Source of the DNA: Opitutaceae bacterium
GTDB lineage: Bacteria > Verrucomicrobiota > Verrucomicrobiia > Opitutales > Opitutaceae
Length of the DNA: 64,000 nucleotides
NCBI GenBank assembly: GCA_016795545.1
Contig: JAEUGX010000081.1
Location: 1-64,000 of the forward strand
Direction of reading: 5' to 3'
The stretch's first letter is position 1; every line of letters starts with the position of its first letter. This document shows positions 1-8,954 of the stretch, piece after piece. The position numbers and the translations under genes are program-made. The notes below the pieces were generated by a model. That model was not told the origin of the DNA and ran no database searches. It saw only the letters and a program-made list of their open reading frames with translations.

Positions 1-735
1 GGCGGAGGCCTGCTGCGAGCCGCCGGTGAGCATGGCGATGTCGGCGCCCGCCGCCACCAGCCGGTAGCCGGAACGGACGCAGAACTCGATCAGGGCGGGC
101 GTGAAGGCGAGCGTGGCGGCGATCTTGCCCTGGCGCCGGCAGGCCTCGGCGACGGTGCGCAGGTCGGCGCCGAGCGTCTCCGGGGTCTTGGGCGTGTCCA
201 TGGGCAGGCCCCGGCGCACCAGCACGTCGTCCGGACCGTAGAAGAGCCCGTCGACCCCGGGGATCGCGGCGATCTCGTCCGCGTTGCGCAGCCCCTCCTC
301 GGTTTCGATCTGCAAGAGGACGATGACGTCCGCGTTGACGTCCTGCGGGTAGTGCCGGCCCCGCAGGTCGCCGACCCGGCGGCCGCCGTAGGAGCGATCG
401 CCGAGCGGCGGGTACTTGGCGGCCGCGATGACGCGTCGGGCTTCCGCGGCGTTCTGGACCATCGGCACGATCAGGCCGGAAACGTTCATGTCCATGGTCC
501 GCCCGATCTCGGCGTACTCGTGGGACGCCACCCGCACGAACGGCGGCCGGCCCAGGCCGTCGCAGACGCGCACGAGGGCGAGGATGTCCTGGTAGCCGAG
601 CTGCCCGTGCTGCCCGTCGATCCACACCCAGTCCCAGTCGCGGCCGACGCGCTCGACGATGCCCGGGGCGGGATAGCTGACGATGAAGCCCCACTGGGGC
701 GAGCCGGCACGAAGGCGGGTGAGGAAATTGTCCAT
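1..735 (-). CDS. HpcH/HpaI-type aldolase/citrate lyase family protein, 3' end cut by window edge
   Basis: Open frame from an ATG at 735 to the left edge with no stop, so the C-terminus (a few to about 20 residues) lies outside. The 245 visible residues follow the class II pyruvate aldolase (HpcH/HpaI, 2-keto-3-deoxy-L-rhamnonate aldolase-like) pattern: IDGQHG near residues 39-44 with the catalytic-base histidine, FVRVAS with the pyruvate-binding arginine near 68, QIETEEGL with the metal-ligand glutamate near 144, and GVDGLFYGPDD with the metal-ligand aspartate near 169. Family members cleave 2-keto-3-deoxy sugar acids to pyruvate and an aldehyde in the cytosol. It is divergent from the kelch/MFS pair and resembles the second aldolase at 5,769. 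The substrate cannot be read from sequence. Confidence 0.9.
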   Translation of the reverse strand, partial: MDNFLTRLRAGSPQWGFIVSYPAPGIVERVGRDWDWVWIDGQHGQLGYQDILALVRVCDGLGRPPFVRVASHEYAEIGRTMDMNVSGLIVPMVQNAAEARRVIAAAKYPPLGDRSYGGRRVGDLRGRHYPQDVNADVIVLLQIETEEGLRNADEIAAIPGVDGLFYGPDDVLVRRGLPMDTPKTPETLGADLRTVAEACRRQGKIAATLAFTPALIEFCVRSGYRLVAAGADIAMLTGGSQQASA

Positions 736-1024
736 GCGAGTGGCGGGGTTATGCGGGTGGCGCACCTTGTCCGTGCCACGGATCCGCGGAAAGCACACGC
801 CAAACCTTGCGCAATCGATGCACGCCGGGGTAACGTCGCCGGGCATGTCCAGCCCCGGGAAACCCTGGACGGCGGGCGTCCGGGGCCGCCTGCACCGGAC
901 GCCACGCTGTCCAGCCAACCAGACCAGCGCTTTGCCTTTGCCGGATCGCCGCCGGCGCGGAGGCTGGTCGCCCGATGCCCCTGGACGCCCACCCCGAAAG
1001 CCGCCGCGCGCGGCGGACCTGCTG

Positions 1025-2047
1025 ATGCGCGCCGCGCCCGTCGTCCGGCCATCGGGGCCCGACTGGATCCGGCTGCCCTCGGTCCCGGACCCCGAGGGAT
1101 TCGCCGCGCCTTTCGCCGGCGTGACCGGCGGGGCCCTGTTGCTCGCCGGGGGCGCGAACTTTCCCGGCCCGCGCCCGTGGGAGGGCGGGACGAAGGTGTG
1201 GTACGACTCCATCTACGTGCTGCCGCCGGGGGCGGCGGCGTGGCAGGCGGCCGGGCGGCTGCCCGCACCCTGCGCCTACGGCCTGTCCGTCCCGCTGCCG
1301 GACGGCGTGGCCTGCATCGGCGGCGGCGATGCGCGGACGCACACCGCGCGGGTCCAGGTGCTGTCCTGGGACGGCCGCGCACTGCGGCGGCGGGAGGGTC
1401 CGCCGCTGCCGGGGCCCTGCGCGTTCATGACGGGCGCGCGGGTCGGATCCCGGATCTACGTGCTCGGCGGCATCGACCGGCCCGACGCCACGACGGCCCG
1501 GCCGGATTTCTGGGCCTGGGATTTCACGCGCCCCGGCGGGGGCTGGAGCGCCTTGCCGCCCTTGCCCGGTCCGGCGCGGATTCTGGCGCTGGCCGGAGCG
1601 GCCGGGGAGGGCCTGCTGGTAGCCAGCGGCGCCTCGCTGCACGCCGGTGCCGGGAAGGCGGAGCGCACGTACCTCGCGGATGCCTATGTCTATGACCCCG
1701 CCCGCGGCTGGCGCCGCGTGGCGGACCTGCCGCGACCGGCCGTGGCCGCGCCGACTCCGCTGCCGGTCACGGCGGACGGACGGCTGCTGGTCGTCGGCGG
1801 CGACGACGGCACGCGCCGCCATCTCGACGGCCCGGGACATCCCGGATTTCCGTCCGACATCCTGGCCTACGATCCCGTTGCCGATTGCTGGTCGCCGGCG
1901 GGCGAGGCGCCCGTCTCGCGGGCCACGGCTCCCACGGCCGAGTGGCAGGGACGCTGGGTGGTGCTGAACGGCGAGCGGCGGCCCGGCGAGCGGTCGCCGG
2001 AGGTGTGGGCCGGCGCAGTCGGATTGAAGGCGGAGGGCGGGGCATGA
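1025..2047 (+). CDS. Kelch-repeat protein, NanM/YjhT-like (cyclically permuted mutarotase family)
   Basis: A 340-residue protein from the ATG at 1,025; the frame is open upstream but that sequence is low-complexity and antisense-like. It shows repeated beta-propeller blades with GG motifs followed by aromatic residues, and the N-terminal LLLAGGANFPG plus KVWYDSIYVL typical of the YjhT/NanM family, which epimerises N-acetylneuraminate anomers. No clear signal peptide is seen, whereas E. coli NanM is periplasmic, so it may act in the cytosol or on another sugar acid. Its stop overlaps the MFS start (ATGA), which argues for translational coupling of sugar uptake and mutarotation. Confident on fold, uncertain on substrate. 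Confidence 0.85.
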   Translation: MRAAPVVRPSGPDWIRLPSVPDPEGFAAPFAGVTGGALLLAGGANFPGPRPWEGGTKVWYDSIYVLPPGAAAWQAAGRLPAPCAYGLSVPLPDGVACIGGGDARTHTARVQVLSWDGRALRRREGPPLPGPCAFMTGARVGSRIYVLGGIDRPDATTARPDFWAWDFTRPGGGWSALPPLPGPARILALAGAAGEGLLVASGASLHAGAGKAERTYLADAYVYDPARGWRRVADLPRPAVAAPTPLPVTADGRLLVVGGDDGTRRHLDGPGHPGFPSDILAYDPVADCWSPAGEAPVSRATAPTAEWQGRWVVLNGERRPGERSPEVWAGAVGLKAEGGA

Positions 2048-3276
2048 GCGCGCCGGCCGGACTGCCCCGCGCCGCCTGGACGGCGGTCGCGCTGCTGTGG
2101 TTCGCGGCGCTGCTCAACTACCTCGACCGGCTCATCATCACGACCATGCGGGAGCCGATCGTTGCGGAAATTCCGATGACGGAGGCGCAGTTCGGGCTGC
2201 TGACGTCGGTCTTCCTCTGGGTGTACGGCGTGGCGAGCCCGTTCTGCGGTTTCCTCGCGGACCGGTTCAGCCGGCAGCGGGTGATCTTCGCGAGCCTGCT
2301 GGTGTGGTCGGCGGTGACCTGGCTGACCGGGCACGTGGAGTCTTTCGCCGGGCTGTTCTGGGCGCGCGCGCTGATGGGCGTCAGCGAGGCCTGCTACCTG
2401 CCGGCCGCGCTGGCGCTGATCACCGACTATCACCGCGGGCCCACGCGCTCGCTGGCGGCCGCGCTGCACAACAGCGGCATGTACGCGGGCGCCGTGCTGG
2501 GCGGGCTCGGCGGCTACATCGCGGCGGCCCACGGCTGGCGCCTGGGATTCACGCTGTTCGGCGCGATCGGGGTCGGTTACGCGCTGGTGGTGATGCTGTT
2601 TCTCCGGGATGCGCCGCGGGCGGAGCCGGCCGCGGTCGGGAACCGGGTGCGGCCGCTGGCGGCGCTGCGGGCGCTGTTCGCCCGGCCGGCGTTCACGATC
2701 CTGCTGGCGCTCAACGCGCTGGTCGGCATCGCGAACTGGGCGGTGTACGGCTGGCTGCCGACCTACCTGCGGGAGCATTTCGGACTCGGGCTCGGCAGCG
2801 CGGGCCTGTCGGCGACCGCCTACCTGCAGGTCGCCTCGTTTGCCGGCATCGTGGTGGGCGGAGCCTGGGCGGATCGCTGGGCCCGCACGCAGCCGCGCGG
2901 CCGGATGCTGGTCCCGGCGCTGGGTTACCTGGCCGCCGCGCCCGCGCTGTTCGTGCTCGGGTGGAGCGACACGCTGGCGGTGGCGCTGGGCGGGCTGATG
3001 CTGTTCGGGGTGGGGCGGGGATTCTACGACGCCAATCTCATGCCGATCGTGCGCTCGATCGTCGACGAGCGCTACAGCGCGACCGCTTATGGTTTCCTGA
3101 ATTTCATCGGCTGCGTCGCGGGCGGGGCGATGACTTATGCCAGCGGCGTGCTGCGCGACGGGCGGGTGGACCTGGCCGTCGCGTTCCAGTTCGCCGGCGT
3201 CGGCCTCGTGGGCACGGCGGTCATGCTTTTTATCCTAAAACCTCGCCCCGAGGCGGCGAACGCGCGCGCGTCCTGA
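2044..3276 (+). CDS. MFS transporter (sugar acid/anion:cation symporter-like)
   Basis: A 410-residue inner-membrane protein starting at the ATG that overlaps the previous stop by 4 nt. About 12 hydrophobic segments are visible. NYLDRLIITTMREPI lies in the first helix, followed by the loop-2/3 motif GFLADRFSRQRVI, the MFS signature. The NYxDR motif is typical of the anion:cation symporter branch, which includes hexuronate, galactonate and sialate importers. With the kelch mutarotase immediately upstream it is the probable importer of the island's sugar acid. Substrate assignment is inference from context. Confidence 0.88.
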   Translation: MSAPAGLPRAAWTAVALLWFAALLNYLDRLIITTMREPIVAEIPMTEAQFGLLTSVFLWVYGVASPFCGFLADRFSRQRVIFASLLVWSAVTWLTGHVESFAGLFWARALMGVSEACYLPAALALITDYHRGPTRSLAAALHNSGMYAGAVLGGLGGYIAAAHGWRLGFTLFGAIGVGYALVVMLFLRDAPRAEPAAVGNRVRPLAALRALFARPAFTILLALNALVGIANWAVYGWLPTYLREHFGLGLGSAGLSATAYLQVASFAGIVVGGAWADRWARTQPRGRMLVPALGYLAAAPALFVLGWSDTLAVALGGLMLFGVGRGFYDANLMPIVRSIVDERYSATAYGFLNFIGCVAGGAMTYASGVLRDGRVDLAVAFQFAGVGLVGTAVMLFILKPRPEAANARAS

Positions 3277-3542
3277 AGCCGCCGCCCGCGGCGCAAGTTC
3301 GCGCCGCACCCGGCAGCAGCCATCATCGCTGGAGAGCGGCGACCCGCCCGTGGAATCGGCGATCGGCTCGTCCAGGGCGCGCGATCCGCGCGGGAATCGC
3401 GCGAGCGGGTTGAGGGAATTCCGCCATCGTTCAGATCATGCGGAAGGGGGGTGGGCACTCCCTAGGATTTAGGCGCCGGGTGTTCTGCCGGAGCAGCACT
3501 CCGGGCCGGGGTGCTGAATCGGATCGAACGACGGTGAATCCC

Positions 3543-4805
3543 TCATTTCTCAGAAACAACCTGTCCCTTGCCGGGCTCCGTCGGGGGGGCCAGTGAGGCT
3601 CCGGGGACGAACTCGGGTGCGAAGCGCTGGTGGGGGTGGGTGACGGCCTGGTTACGCGCCAGGGTTAGGACCAAGGAGCACAGGCGCCGGGCGTACGACT
3701 TGGGGCGGAGCTGGTAGCAGGCTGGGCGGGGTTCGAGGTAGCTCAGGAAAAAGTCGTAGTCGCGGCAAAGCAGCGAAACGTCCTGGCCGACCTGGAGGCG
3801 GCGCTTGGCGAGGAAGGCGACCGCGGTGAGGTAGAACGCGGGCTTGGCGATCAGCAGGGCGGTGGGCGGCGAGGGGCCGTCGTAGAGGCGGCCAAGGGTC
3901 CGCCAGACATCTTCGACCGTCCCCTGGTGGCGGGCGATCCGGTAGTGTATGTCCGGCCGGCGCGCCCGCTGCACCGCCTCGGCGAAGCCGGTCTCGCTGG
4001 CGAGATCGCCGCCCCGGGGCCCGTGCTCGGTCAGGAAGGCGGCGCGGCGATGCCCATGGCGCAGGAGCGCGCCCACGGCGTGGCGGCAGACGGTGGCATA
4101 GTCGGTGTCGAGGTTGGGCAACGCGATGCCCGGGGAGCAGGATCCGGCGACGACGCAGGGAACCCGGTTGCGCTCGAACCAGCGCTGCACCTGGTCGTTC
4201 GAATGCGTCAGCACCCAGCAGGCCTGGGGACACTGGGAAACGAGCCGCGCCAGGGTCTTGTCCGCACCGGGAGTGAAGTAGCGGGAGCTGGAAAAGACCG
4301 CCAGCCGCAGGCCGTGGTCGATCAGCATGCCGCGCACGTCGTCGACCCAGTGCGTCGTGTAGGACAGGTGCGGTCCGAAGGGTTCGGGAGTGAGCAGGCC
4401 GATCGAGTCGCGGGGTCCGTCCGCGGCGGGCGTCGCCTCCAGGATCTGGTGCCCGCGGCGGTTGCGCGTCTCGACGACCCCGTCCCGTCCGAGCTGGACG
4501 ATCGCCTTGCGCAGCGTCCGTCGGCTGACCTGCAGCGTGCGCGCGAGGACCCGCTCGCTCGGCAGGCAGGACACCCAGGTGCCCTGGCGGATCTCGCGCA
4601 CGATGCGGGCCGCGACCTGGAACGGCAGGGTGTGGTAGTCCTCACTCCGGCGCGGGGCCGCCTCCGCCCGGTCCTCGCCTGCATGCGGCGCGGGGCCGTC
4701 GGACGTCGGGCCTCCCCGCCGCCCCGCCGCACCGCGGACGGCGGGCGCGGCGGCGCGTTCCCGGGAGCGGCTCCCGGCGGGGCGGATCGGCGCGGCGCCA
4801 GTCAT
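3543..4805 (-). CDS. GntR-type transcriptional regulator with LacI/periplasmic-binding-like effector domain
   Basis: A 420-residue protein from the ATG at 4,805. Residues 1 to about 75 are a basic, Ala/Pro/Arg-rich extension with no recognisable fold. A winged helix-turn-helix follows, with LPSERVLARTLQVSRRTLRKA in the GntR pattern, and then a sugar-binding-like domain with the LacI-type opening IGLLTPEPFGP and LLRHGHRRAAFLT. Similar GntR plus Peripla_BP regulators control sugar catabolism genes in Verrucomicrobiota. It is divergent from the SGNH hydrolase with 117 bp between, so it probably controls that gene and perhaps the whole island. A start inside the extension is possible. Confidence 0.85.
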   Translation of the reverse strand: MTGAAPIRPAGSRSRERAAAPAVRGAAGRRGGPTSDGPAPHAGEDRAEAAPRRSEDYHTLPFQVAARIVREIRQGTWVSCLPSERVLARTLQVSRRTLRKAIVQLGRDGVVETRNRRGHQILEATPAADGPRDSIGLLTPEPFGPHLSYTTHWVDDVRGMLIDHGLRLAVFSSSRYFTPGADKTLARLVSQCPQACWVLTHSNDQVQRWFERNRVPCVVAGSCSPGIALPNLDTDYATVCRHAVGALLRHGHRRAAFLTEHGPRGGDLASETGFAEAVQRARRPDIHYRIARHQGTVEDVWRTLGRLYDGPSPPTALLIAKPAFYLTAVAFLAKRRLQVGQDVSLLCRDYDFFLSYLEPRPACYQLRPKSYARRLCSLVLTLARNQAVTHPHQRFAPEFVPGASLAPPTEPGKGQVVSEK

Positions 4806-4849
4806 GGGCGAGAGTCGAGGATGAGGACTGCAGGGCGTCGAGTGTGATG

Positions 4850-4874
4850 CACTGGATGCTCGATGGGACCAGTG
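4850..4874. promoter_or_regulatory. Candidate operator: CACTGG-N13-CCAGTG inverted repeat
   Basis: A perfect 6-bp inverted repeat with a 13-bp spacer lies in the 117-bp divergent region between the GntR-type regulator and the SGNH hydrolase. Position and symmetry suit a binding site for the adjacent regulator, but short arms occur by chance in GC-rich DNA and no second copy was found. Confidence 0.25.
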
Positions 4875-4922
4875 ATCGGAGAGTGACAATCCACGCGGGT
4901 ACGGGCAGGCAGGACATGTCCG

Positions 4923-5693
4923 ATGCCGACCGCGAAGCTCGCGCTCCTCCTCGTCCCCCTGCTGCTCCCGTCTGCGGCCGCGAACCCGGCGGTCGAGCCG
5001 GTCCCCCGCGAACATTTCGGCGCTGACCGCCGGAGCTGGCCGGAGCGCCACGCGGAGTATGTCGCGGAGGCCCGGCGGGGCGGCATCGACGTGCTCTTCC
5101 TGGGCGACTCGATCACGGACCTCTGGCGGTCGGTCGGCCGCGCGGTCTGGGACCGGCGCCTCGCCCCGCTGCGGTCGGCCAACTTCGGCCTCGACGGCGA
5201 CCGGACCCAGCACCTGCTCTGGCGGCTGCGCCACGGCGAGCTGGAGGGCCTCTCCCCCCGGGTCGTCGTGATCCTGATCGGCACCGGGAACCTCATGGTG
5301 CAGCACGGCACGGGCCTGCCCCGGAACTCGGTGCCCGAGACCATCGCGGGCATCACTGCGGTCGTCGACACCGTGCAGGAGAAGCTGCCTCGAGCGCAGG
5401 TCCTGCTCCTCGGGCTGCTGCCGCGGAACGCGCCGGAGTCGCCCTATCGGCGGGAGGTCGCGGAGATCAACCGCGCCCTCGGCGCGCTGCGGCGGGACCG
5501 CCTGCACTTCCTCGACATCGGGGCGAGCTTCCTCGAGGCCGACGGCACGCTTCCCGTGGCCCTGATGCCGGACCTCCTCCATCCCAGCGAGGCCGGCTAC
5601 GCGGTCTGGGCCGAGGCGATCGCCGGGCCGCTGGACCGGCTGCGGGCGCTGGCGGAGGCGGAGTCTGGTGGCGGGACGGCCGCCGGGCGGTGA
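4923..5693 (+). CDS. Secreted SGNH/GDSL-family hydrolase
   Basis: A 256-residue protein with a hydrophobic N-terminal signal (residues 4-20, cleavage likely after SAAA). Block I is FLGDSITD with the nucleophile serine near residue 63; the Gly block is in FGLDGDRTQHLLW, the Asn block in IGTGNL, and the C-terminal catalytic Asp-x-x-His in DLLHPSEAGY. It resembles the PAF-acetylhydrolase beta/gamma-like branch of GDSL esterases. It probably removes acetyl or other acyl groups from a carbohydrate outside the inner membrane. Next to a NanM-like mutarotase this recalls sialate O-acetylesterases, but that is only an analogy. Confidence 0.85.
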   Translation: MPTAKLALLLVPLLLPSAAANPAVEPVPREHFGADRRSWPERHAEYVAEARRGGIDVLFLGDSITDLWRSVGRAVWDRRLAPLRSANFGLDGDRTQHLLWRLRHGELEGLSPRVVVILIGTGNLMVQHGTGLPRNSVPETIAGITAVVDTVQEKLPRAQVLLLGLLPRNAPESPYRREVAEINRALGALRRDRLHFLDIGASFLEADGTLPVALMPDLLHPSEAGYAVWAEAIAGPLDRLRALAEAESGGGTAAGR

Positions 5694-5768
5694 GCCGCGC
5701 CGTGGGCGCTTTGAGGGACCACGAGATCGGAGTGGCCTCGCCGCCGGCTGGCGGCCTTGAATGCCGGC

Positions 5769-6578
5769 ATGCACCCCTCGATCATGCGCCGGCGGCTGCG
5801 GTCCGGTGAACCGGTCCGCCTGGCGTTCCTCTACTATCCCAACGACATGTTTGCGCGGCACGCCGCCGCGGCGGGTTTCGACGCCGTGTGCGTGGACGCC
5901 GAGCACAACGAATGGGCTCCGCGGGAGATCAAGCGCCTGGGCGCGCTCCACCGCCTCGCGGGCATCGATTGCCTCGTGCGGACCGGCGCCCGCAATCCGA
6001 CCGACCTCGCCCGGCTACTGGAGGACGGCGCGGCGGGGATCATCGCGCCGCTGATCGGCTCCGCCGCCGAGGCCGCCGCGCTGGGACAGGCGGTGAAGTT
6101 CCCGCCGCTCGGCCGCCGCGGGATGGACGGCGCGGGCCTGGACAACGACTTCGCCGTGGGCGGCGCGCGGGGCTACGCGGCCGCCGCCAACGCCGAGACC
6201 CTGCTGGTAGTGCAGATCGAGACCCCCGAGGCGGTGGAGGAGGTCGAGGCGATCGCCGCCGCGCCCGGGGTGGACGGCCTGTTCTTCGGCCTCGGCGACC
6301 TCTCCCTGCGCCTCGGTTGCGAACCCGACTGGCGCGAGCCGCGCCTCGCGCAGGCCCGCACCCGCGCCGCCGCTGCCGCGCAGCGCCGCGGCATCGCGTG
6401 GGGCGGGGTGGTGGGGAGCGCCGCGGACACGGCGACCTTCCTCCGGCTCGGGGCGCGCCTGCTCGCGCACGGCAGCGACTTCGGGGCGGTGCGGACCATG
6501 TTGCCGGTGTTTTCCCGTGTGCTCGCGGACGGAATCGTCCAGGCTGGGGCCATGAATCCGGAGGACGGCCAGGCATGA
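5769..6578 (+). CDS. HpcH/HpaI-type aldolase/citrate lyase family protein
   Basis: A 269-residue protein from the ATG at 5,769; a TTG at 5,757 would add four residues. It carries the same landmarks as the aldolase at the left edge: VDAEHNEW (His base), LVRTGAR (pyruvate-binding Arg), QIETPEAV (metal-ligand Glu) and GVDGLFFGLGDLSLRLG (metal-ligand Asp). It is predicted to split a 2-keto acid into pyruvate (or a related oxoacid) and an aldehyde in the cytosol. Its stop overlaps the amidohydrolase start (ATGA), so the two are coupled. The two aldolases differ clearly in sequence, so they may act on different intermediates rather than being a recent duplication. Confidence 0.88.
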   Translation: MHPSIMRRRLRSGEPVRLAFLYYPNDMFARHAAAAGFDAVCVDAEHNEWAPREIKRLGALHRLAGIDCLVRTGARNPTDLARLLEDGAAGIIAPLIGSAAEAAALGQAVKFPPLGRRGMDGAGLDNDFAVGGARGYAAAANAETLLVVQIETPEAVEEVEAIAAAPGVDGLFFGLGDLSLRLGCEPDWREPRLAQARTRAAAAAQRRGIAWGGVVGSAADTATFLRLGARLLAHGSDFGAVRTMLPVFSRVLADGIVQAGAMNPEDGQA

Positions 6579-8002
6579 CGCGGCGCAAGCAAGGCGGACC
6601 GGGCGGCGGGGCGCCGGCGGAACCCCGGAAGGCGGACCTGCTCGTCCAGCACGGCGTGGTCCTGACCATGGACGGCGAGCGCCGCGTCTTCCGCGACGGC
6701 GCGGTCGCGGTCGCCGGGGGTGTGATCCTCGAGGTCGGCCCCGCGGCCCGGCTCCAGGCCGCGTACCGGGCGGCACGCGTCATCGACGCCCGGGGCGGCG
6801 TCGTGCAGCCGGGGTTCGTGGACAGCCACGTGCACCTCTCCCACCACCTCGACCGGGGCATGATCCCCGACGTCTGGCCCGAGAGCCGCGAGCACGAGCA
6901 CTGGCTGCCCTACTGGCGCGCGCTGACGCCGCGGGACGCCTACCTGTCGGCCCTGCTCGCCTGCCTCGAGATGCTGCGCAACGGCACGACGACTTTCTCC
7001 GACATGAGCGGCCGGCATGCGGTGGAGACGCGCGTGCGGGCCGTCCGCGAGGTCGGCCTGCGGGGCGCCGTGACCGAGATATGCTGGGACCTGCCGCCGC
7101 ATCCCTCGGTGGGCATCGGCGGCACCCGCGCCTGCGTGCGGGCGCTCGAGCGGATCGTGGACGCCTACCCGCGGAAGCCCGGCAGCCTGGTCTGGGGCGC
7201 CGTCAATTTCTCGGGCATGGGCCGCGCCACCGACAAGCTGATCGTCGCGGCCAAGGCCCTCGCGCGGTCGCGCGGGCTCACGATGGCGATGCACCAGTCG
7301 TTCGGCCGCCGCGACGTGGCCGCGTTCGGGCAGCGCGGAGCGCGGAGCGCGATCGCGCACCTGCACGACCTGGGCGTCCTCGGGCCGGACCTCGCGCTCG
7401 TGCACATGATCCACGTCGACGCACGCGAGGCCGAGCTGCTGCGCCGCACGGGCACCCACGTGATCCACTGCCCGGGCGCCTCGGTGCGCACGGGGATGGG
7501 GGCCTCCCGCCACGGGCGCTTCCCGGAGATGCTGCGCCGCGGCATCAACGTCGCGCTCGGCTCGGACTCGGGCAATTACTCCGATTTCCTCGACGTCGGG
7601 CGCCAGGCCTACCTGGCCGCCACCGTCCACCGCGAGGCCAAGGGCGAGATGCCCACGATCAGCGCGCACCAGGCGCTCGAGATGGCCACTCGCAACGGCG
7701 CCCGGGCGCTCGGGCTGGGCGACGAGATCGGCTCGCTCGAGCCGGGCAAGCGCGCCGACCTCGTCATCCACGGCCGCGGACGGCCGGAGTGGCATCCGAT
7801 GGGCGACGTCGTGAACACGCTCGTCTACAGCGCCCAGTCCGTGGGCGTCGACACCTGCATCGTCGAGGGCCGCGTTGTGCTCGAGGGCGGGCGCAGCACG
7901 CTGGTCGACGAGGAGGAGATCCTGGCCCGCGTCGACCGCGCCGCCCACCGGCTGTACCGGCGGATGGGCTGGACGACGCCCTCGCCCTGGCCGGTCACGT
8001 GA
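6575..8002 (+). CDS. Amidohydrolase family protein (SsnA/TrzN/adenosine-deaminase-like)
   Basis: A 475-residue metal-dependent hydrolase. A small beta-sandwich at both ends (VVQPGFVDSHVHLSHH, GKRADLVIHG) surrounds a TIM barrel. Visible ligands are DSHVHL (HxH near the N-terminus), the barrel histidines in MAMHQSF and LVHMIHVD, HCPGAS, and the aspartate in ALGSDSGNYSD. This is the cytosine deaminase/chlorohydrolase-like subgroup, which removes amino or other groups from nitrogen heterocycles. The usual HxxE motif after the barrel histidine reads HQSFGR here, so the reaction may differ. It is translationally coupled to the aldolase. The substrate is unknown. Confidence 0.83.
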   Translation: MTRRKQGGPGGGAPAEPRKADLLVQHGVVLTMDGERRVFRDGAVAVAGGVILEVGPAARLQAAYRAARVIDARGGVVQPGFVDSHVHLSHHLDRGMIPDVWPESREHEHWLPYWRALTPRDAYLSALLACLEMLRNGTTTFSDMSGRHAVETRVRAVREVGLRGAVTEICWDLPPHPSVGIGGTRACVRALERIVDAYPRKPGSLVWGAVNFSGMGRATDKLIVAAKALARSRGLTMAMHQSFGRRDVAAFGQRGARSAIAHLHDLGVLGPDLALVHMIHVDAREAELLRRTGTHVIHCPGASVRTGMGASRHGRFPEMLRRGINVALGSDSGNYSDFLDVGRQAYLAATVHREAKGEMPTISAHQALEMATRNGARALGLGDEIGSLEPGKRADLVIHGRGRPEWHPMGDVVNTLVYSAQSVGVDTCIVEGRVVLEGGRSTLVDEEEILARVDRAAHRLYRRMGWTTPSPWPVT

Positions 8003-8143
8003 CCGGGGCCGGGGTCCGGGAGAGGGACGTCACTCGGCGGCCTCGCTCTCGTCGATGGCGACGAGCAGTGCGAGGGCGGATAGGATGAGGGTGGAGAGAA
8101 TCATGGCGGGAAAGGTTGGGTGGACGAGGTCCGCGGGGGACGA

Positions 8144-8908
8144 TCAGTGCATGCCGCCGCCGGCGCGAATCTCCTCGCCGGTGAGCCAGCCGGACTCGTC
8201 GGAGGCGAGGAAGACGGCGACCGCCGCGATGTCGCGGGGCTGGCCGATGCGGCCGAGGGGCGTCTGGCTCTGGACGTCGCGCTCGAAGTCCGAGCCGATG
8301 ATGCCCGCGGCGTGCGTTCCCTCGGTCTCGACCATGCCGGGGTTGAGGGAGTTGACGCGGATGCGCCGGGGTCCGAGCTCCTTGGCGAGGACGCCGGTGA
8401 TGGCGTCGACGGCCCCCTTCGTGCCGGTGTAGACGGTGCTGTTGGGGGGCGTGAGGCTGCTGACGACGGAGCCGATGTTGATGATGCTGCCGCCCGTTTC
8501 GGGGAAGAGCTTCACGGCTTCCTGGGTGGTGAGGAGCAGGCCGAGGACGTTGATGTTGAACTGGCGGTGGAACAGCTCGGGCGTCACGGCCTCGAGCGGG
8601 GCGAACTCGTACACCCCCGCGTTGTTCACCAGAATGTCGAGCCGGCCGTAGATGCGCTTGGTCTCGGCGAGCAGGCGGACGATGTCGGCGGGCCGGGCGA
8701 CGTCGCCCTGGACCGCGACGGCGTTGCCGCCGGCTGATTTGATTTCGGCGACGACCTGGTCGGCGGCCGCCTGGCTGGAGGCGTAATTGACGACGACCGA
8801 GGCGCCGGCGGCGGCGAGGTGCTTGGCGATGGCGGCGCCGATGCCTTTGGAGGCGCCGGTGACGAGGGCGATTTTTCCGGCGAGCTTGGGCTGGAGGTTG
8901 GATTTCAT
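8144..8908 (-). CDS. SDR-family oxidoreductase
   Basis: A 254-residue classical short-chain dehydrogenase. The cofactor motif TGASKGIG is at residues 17-24, NNAG follows near 90, the catalytic Ser is in NIGSVVSS, and the Tyr-Lys pair is in YTGTK. The C-terminal GGGMH tail is usual for this branch (3-oxoacyl-ACP reductase/glucose dehydrogenase-like). NADP preference is suggested by basic residues but is not certain. It lies 46 bp downstream of the thioredoxin gene in the same direction and probably belongs to the unit controlled by the TetR regulator at 9,647. Confidence 0.9.
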   Translation of the reverse strand: MKSNLQPKLAGKIALVTGASKGIGAAIAKHLAAAGASVVVNYASSQAAADQVVAEIKSAGGNAVAVQGDVARPADIVRLLAETKRIYGRLDILVNNAGVYEFAPLEAVTPELFHRQFNINVLGLLLTTQEAVKLFPETGGSIINIGSVVSSLTPPNSTVYTGTKGAVDAITGVLAKELGPRRIRVNSLNPGMVETEGTHAAGIIGSDFERDVQSQTPLGRIGQPRDIAAVAVFLASDESGWLTGEEIRAGGGMH

Positions 8909-8954
8909 GTGATGTCGGAGGGACGATTCGGTGTGGGAGTTGACGGGGAGAGGT

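Noticed and set aside
3480..3520. Hairpin AGCACTCCGG/CGGGGTGCT between the MFS and GntR genes
   Set aside because: One mismatch/wobble and no T-tract on either strand; not called as a terminator.
1025..8002. A classical sialic acid (nan) operon
   Set aside because: Although a NanM-like mutarotase, an MFS transporter and an esterase are present, there is no NanA, NanK, NanE or sialidase; the aldolases are HpcH/HpaI type.
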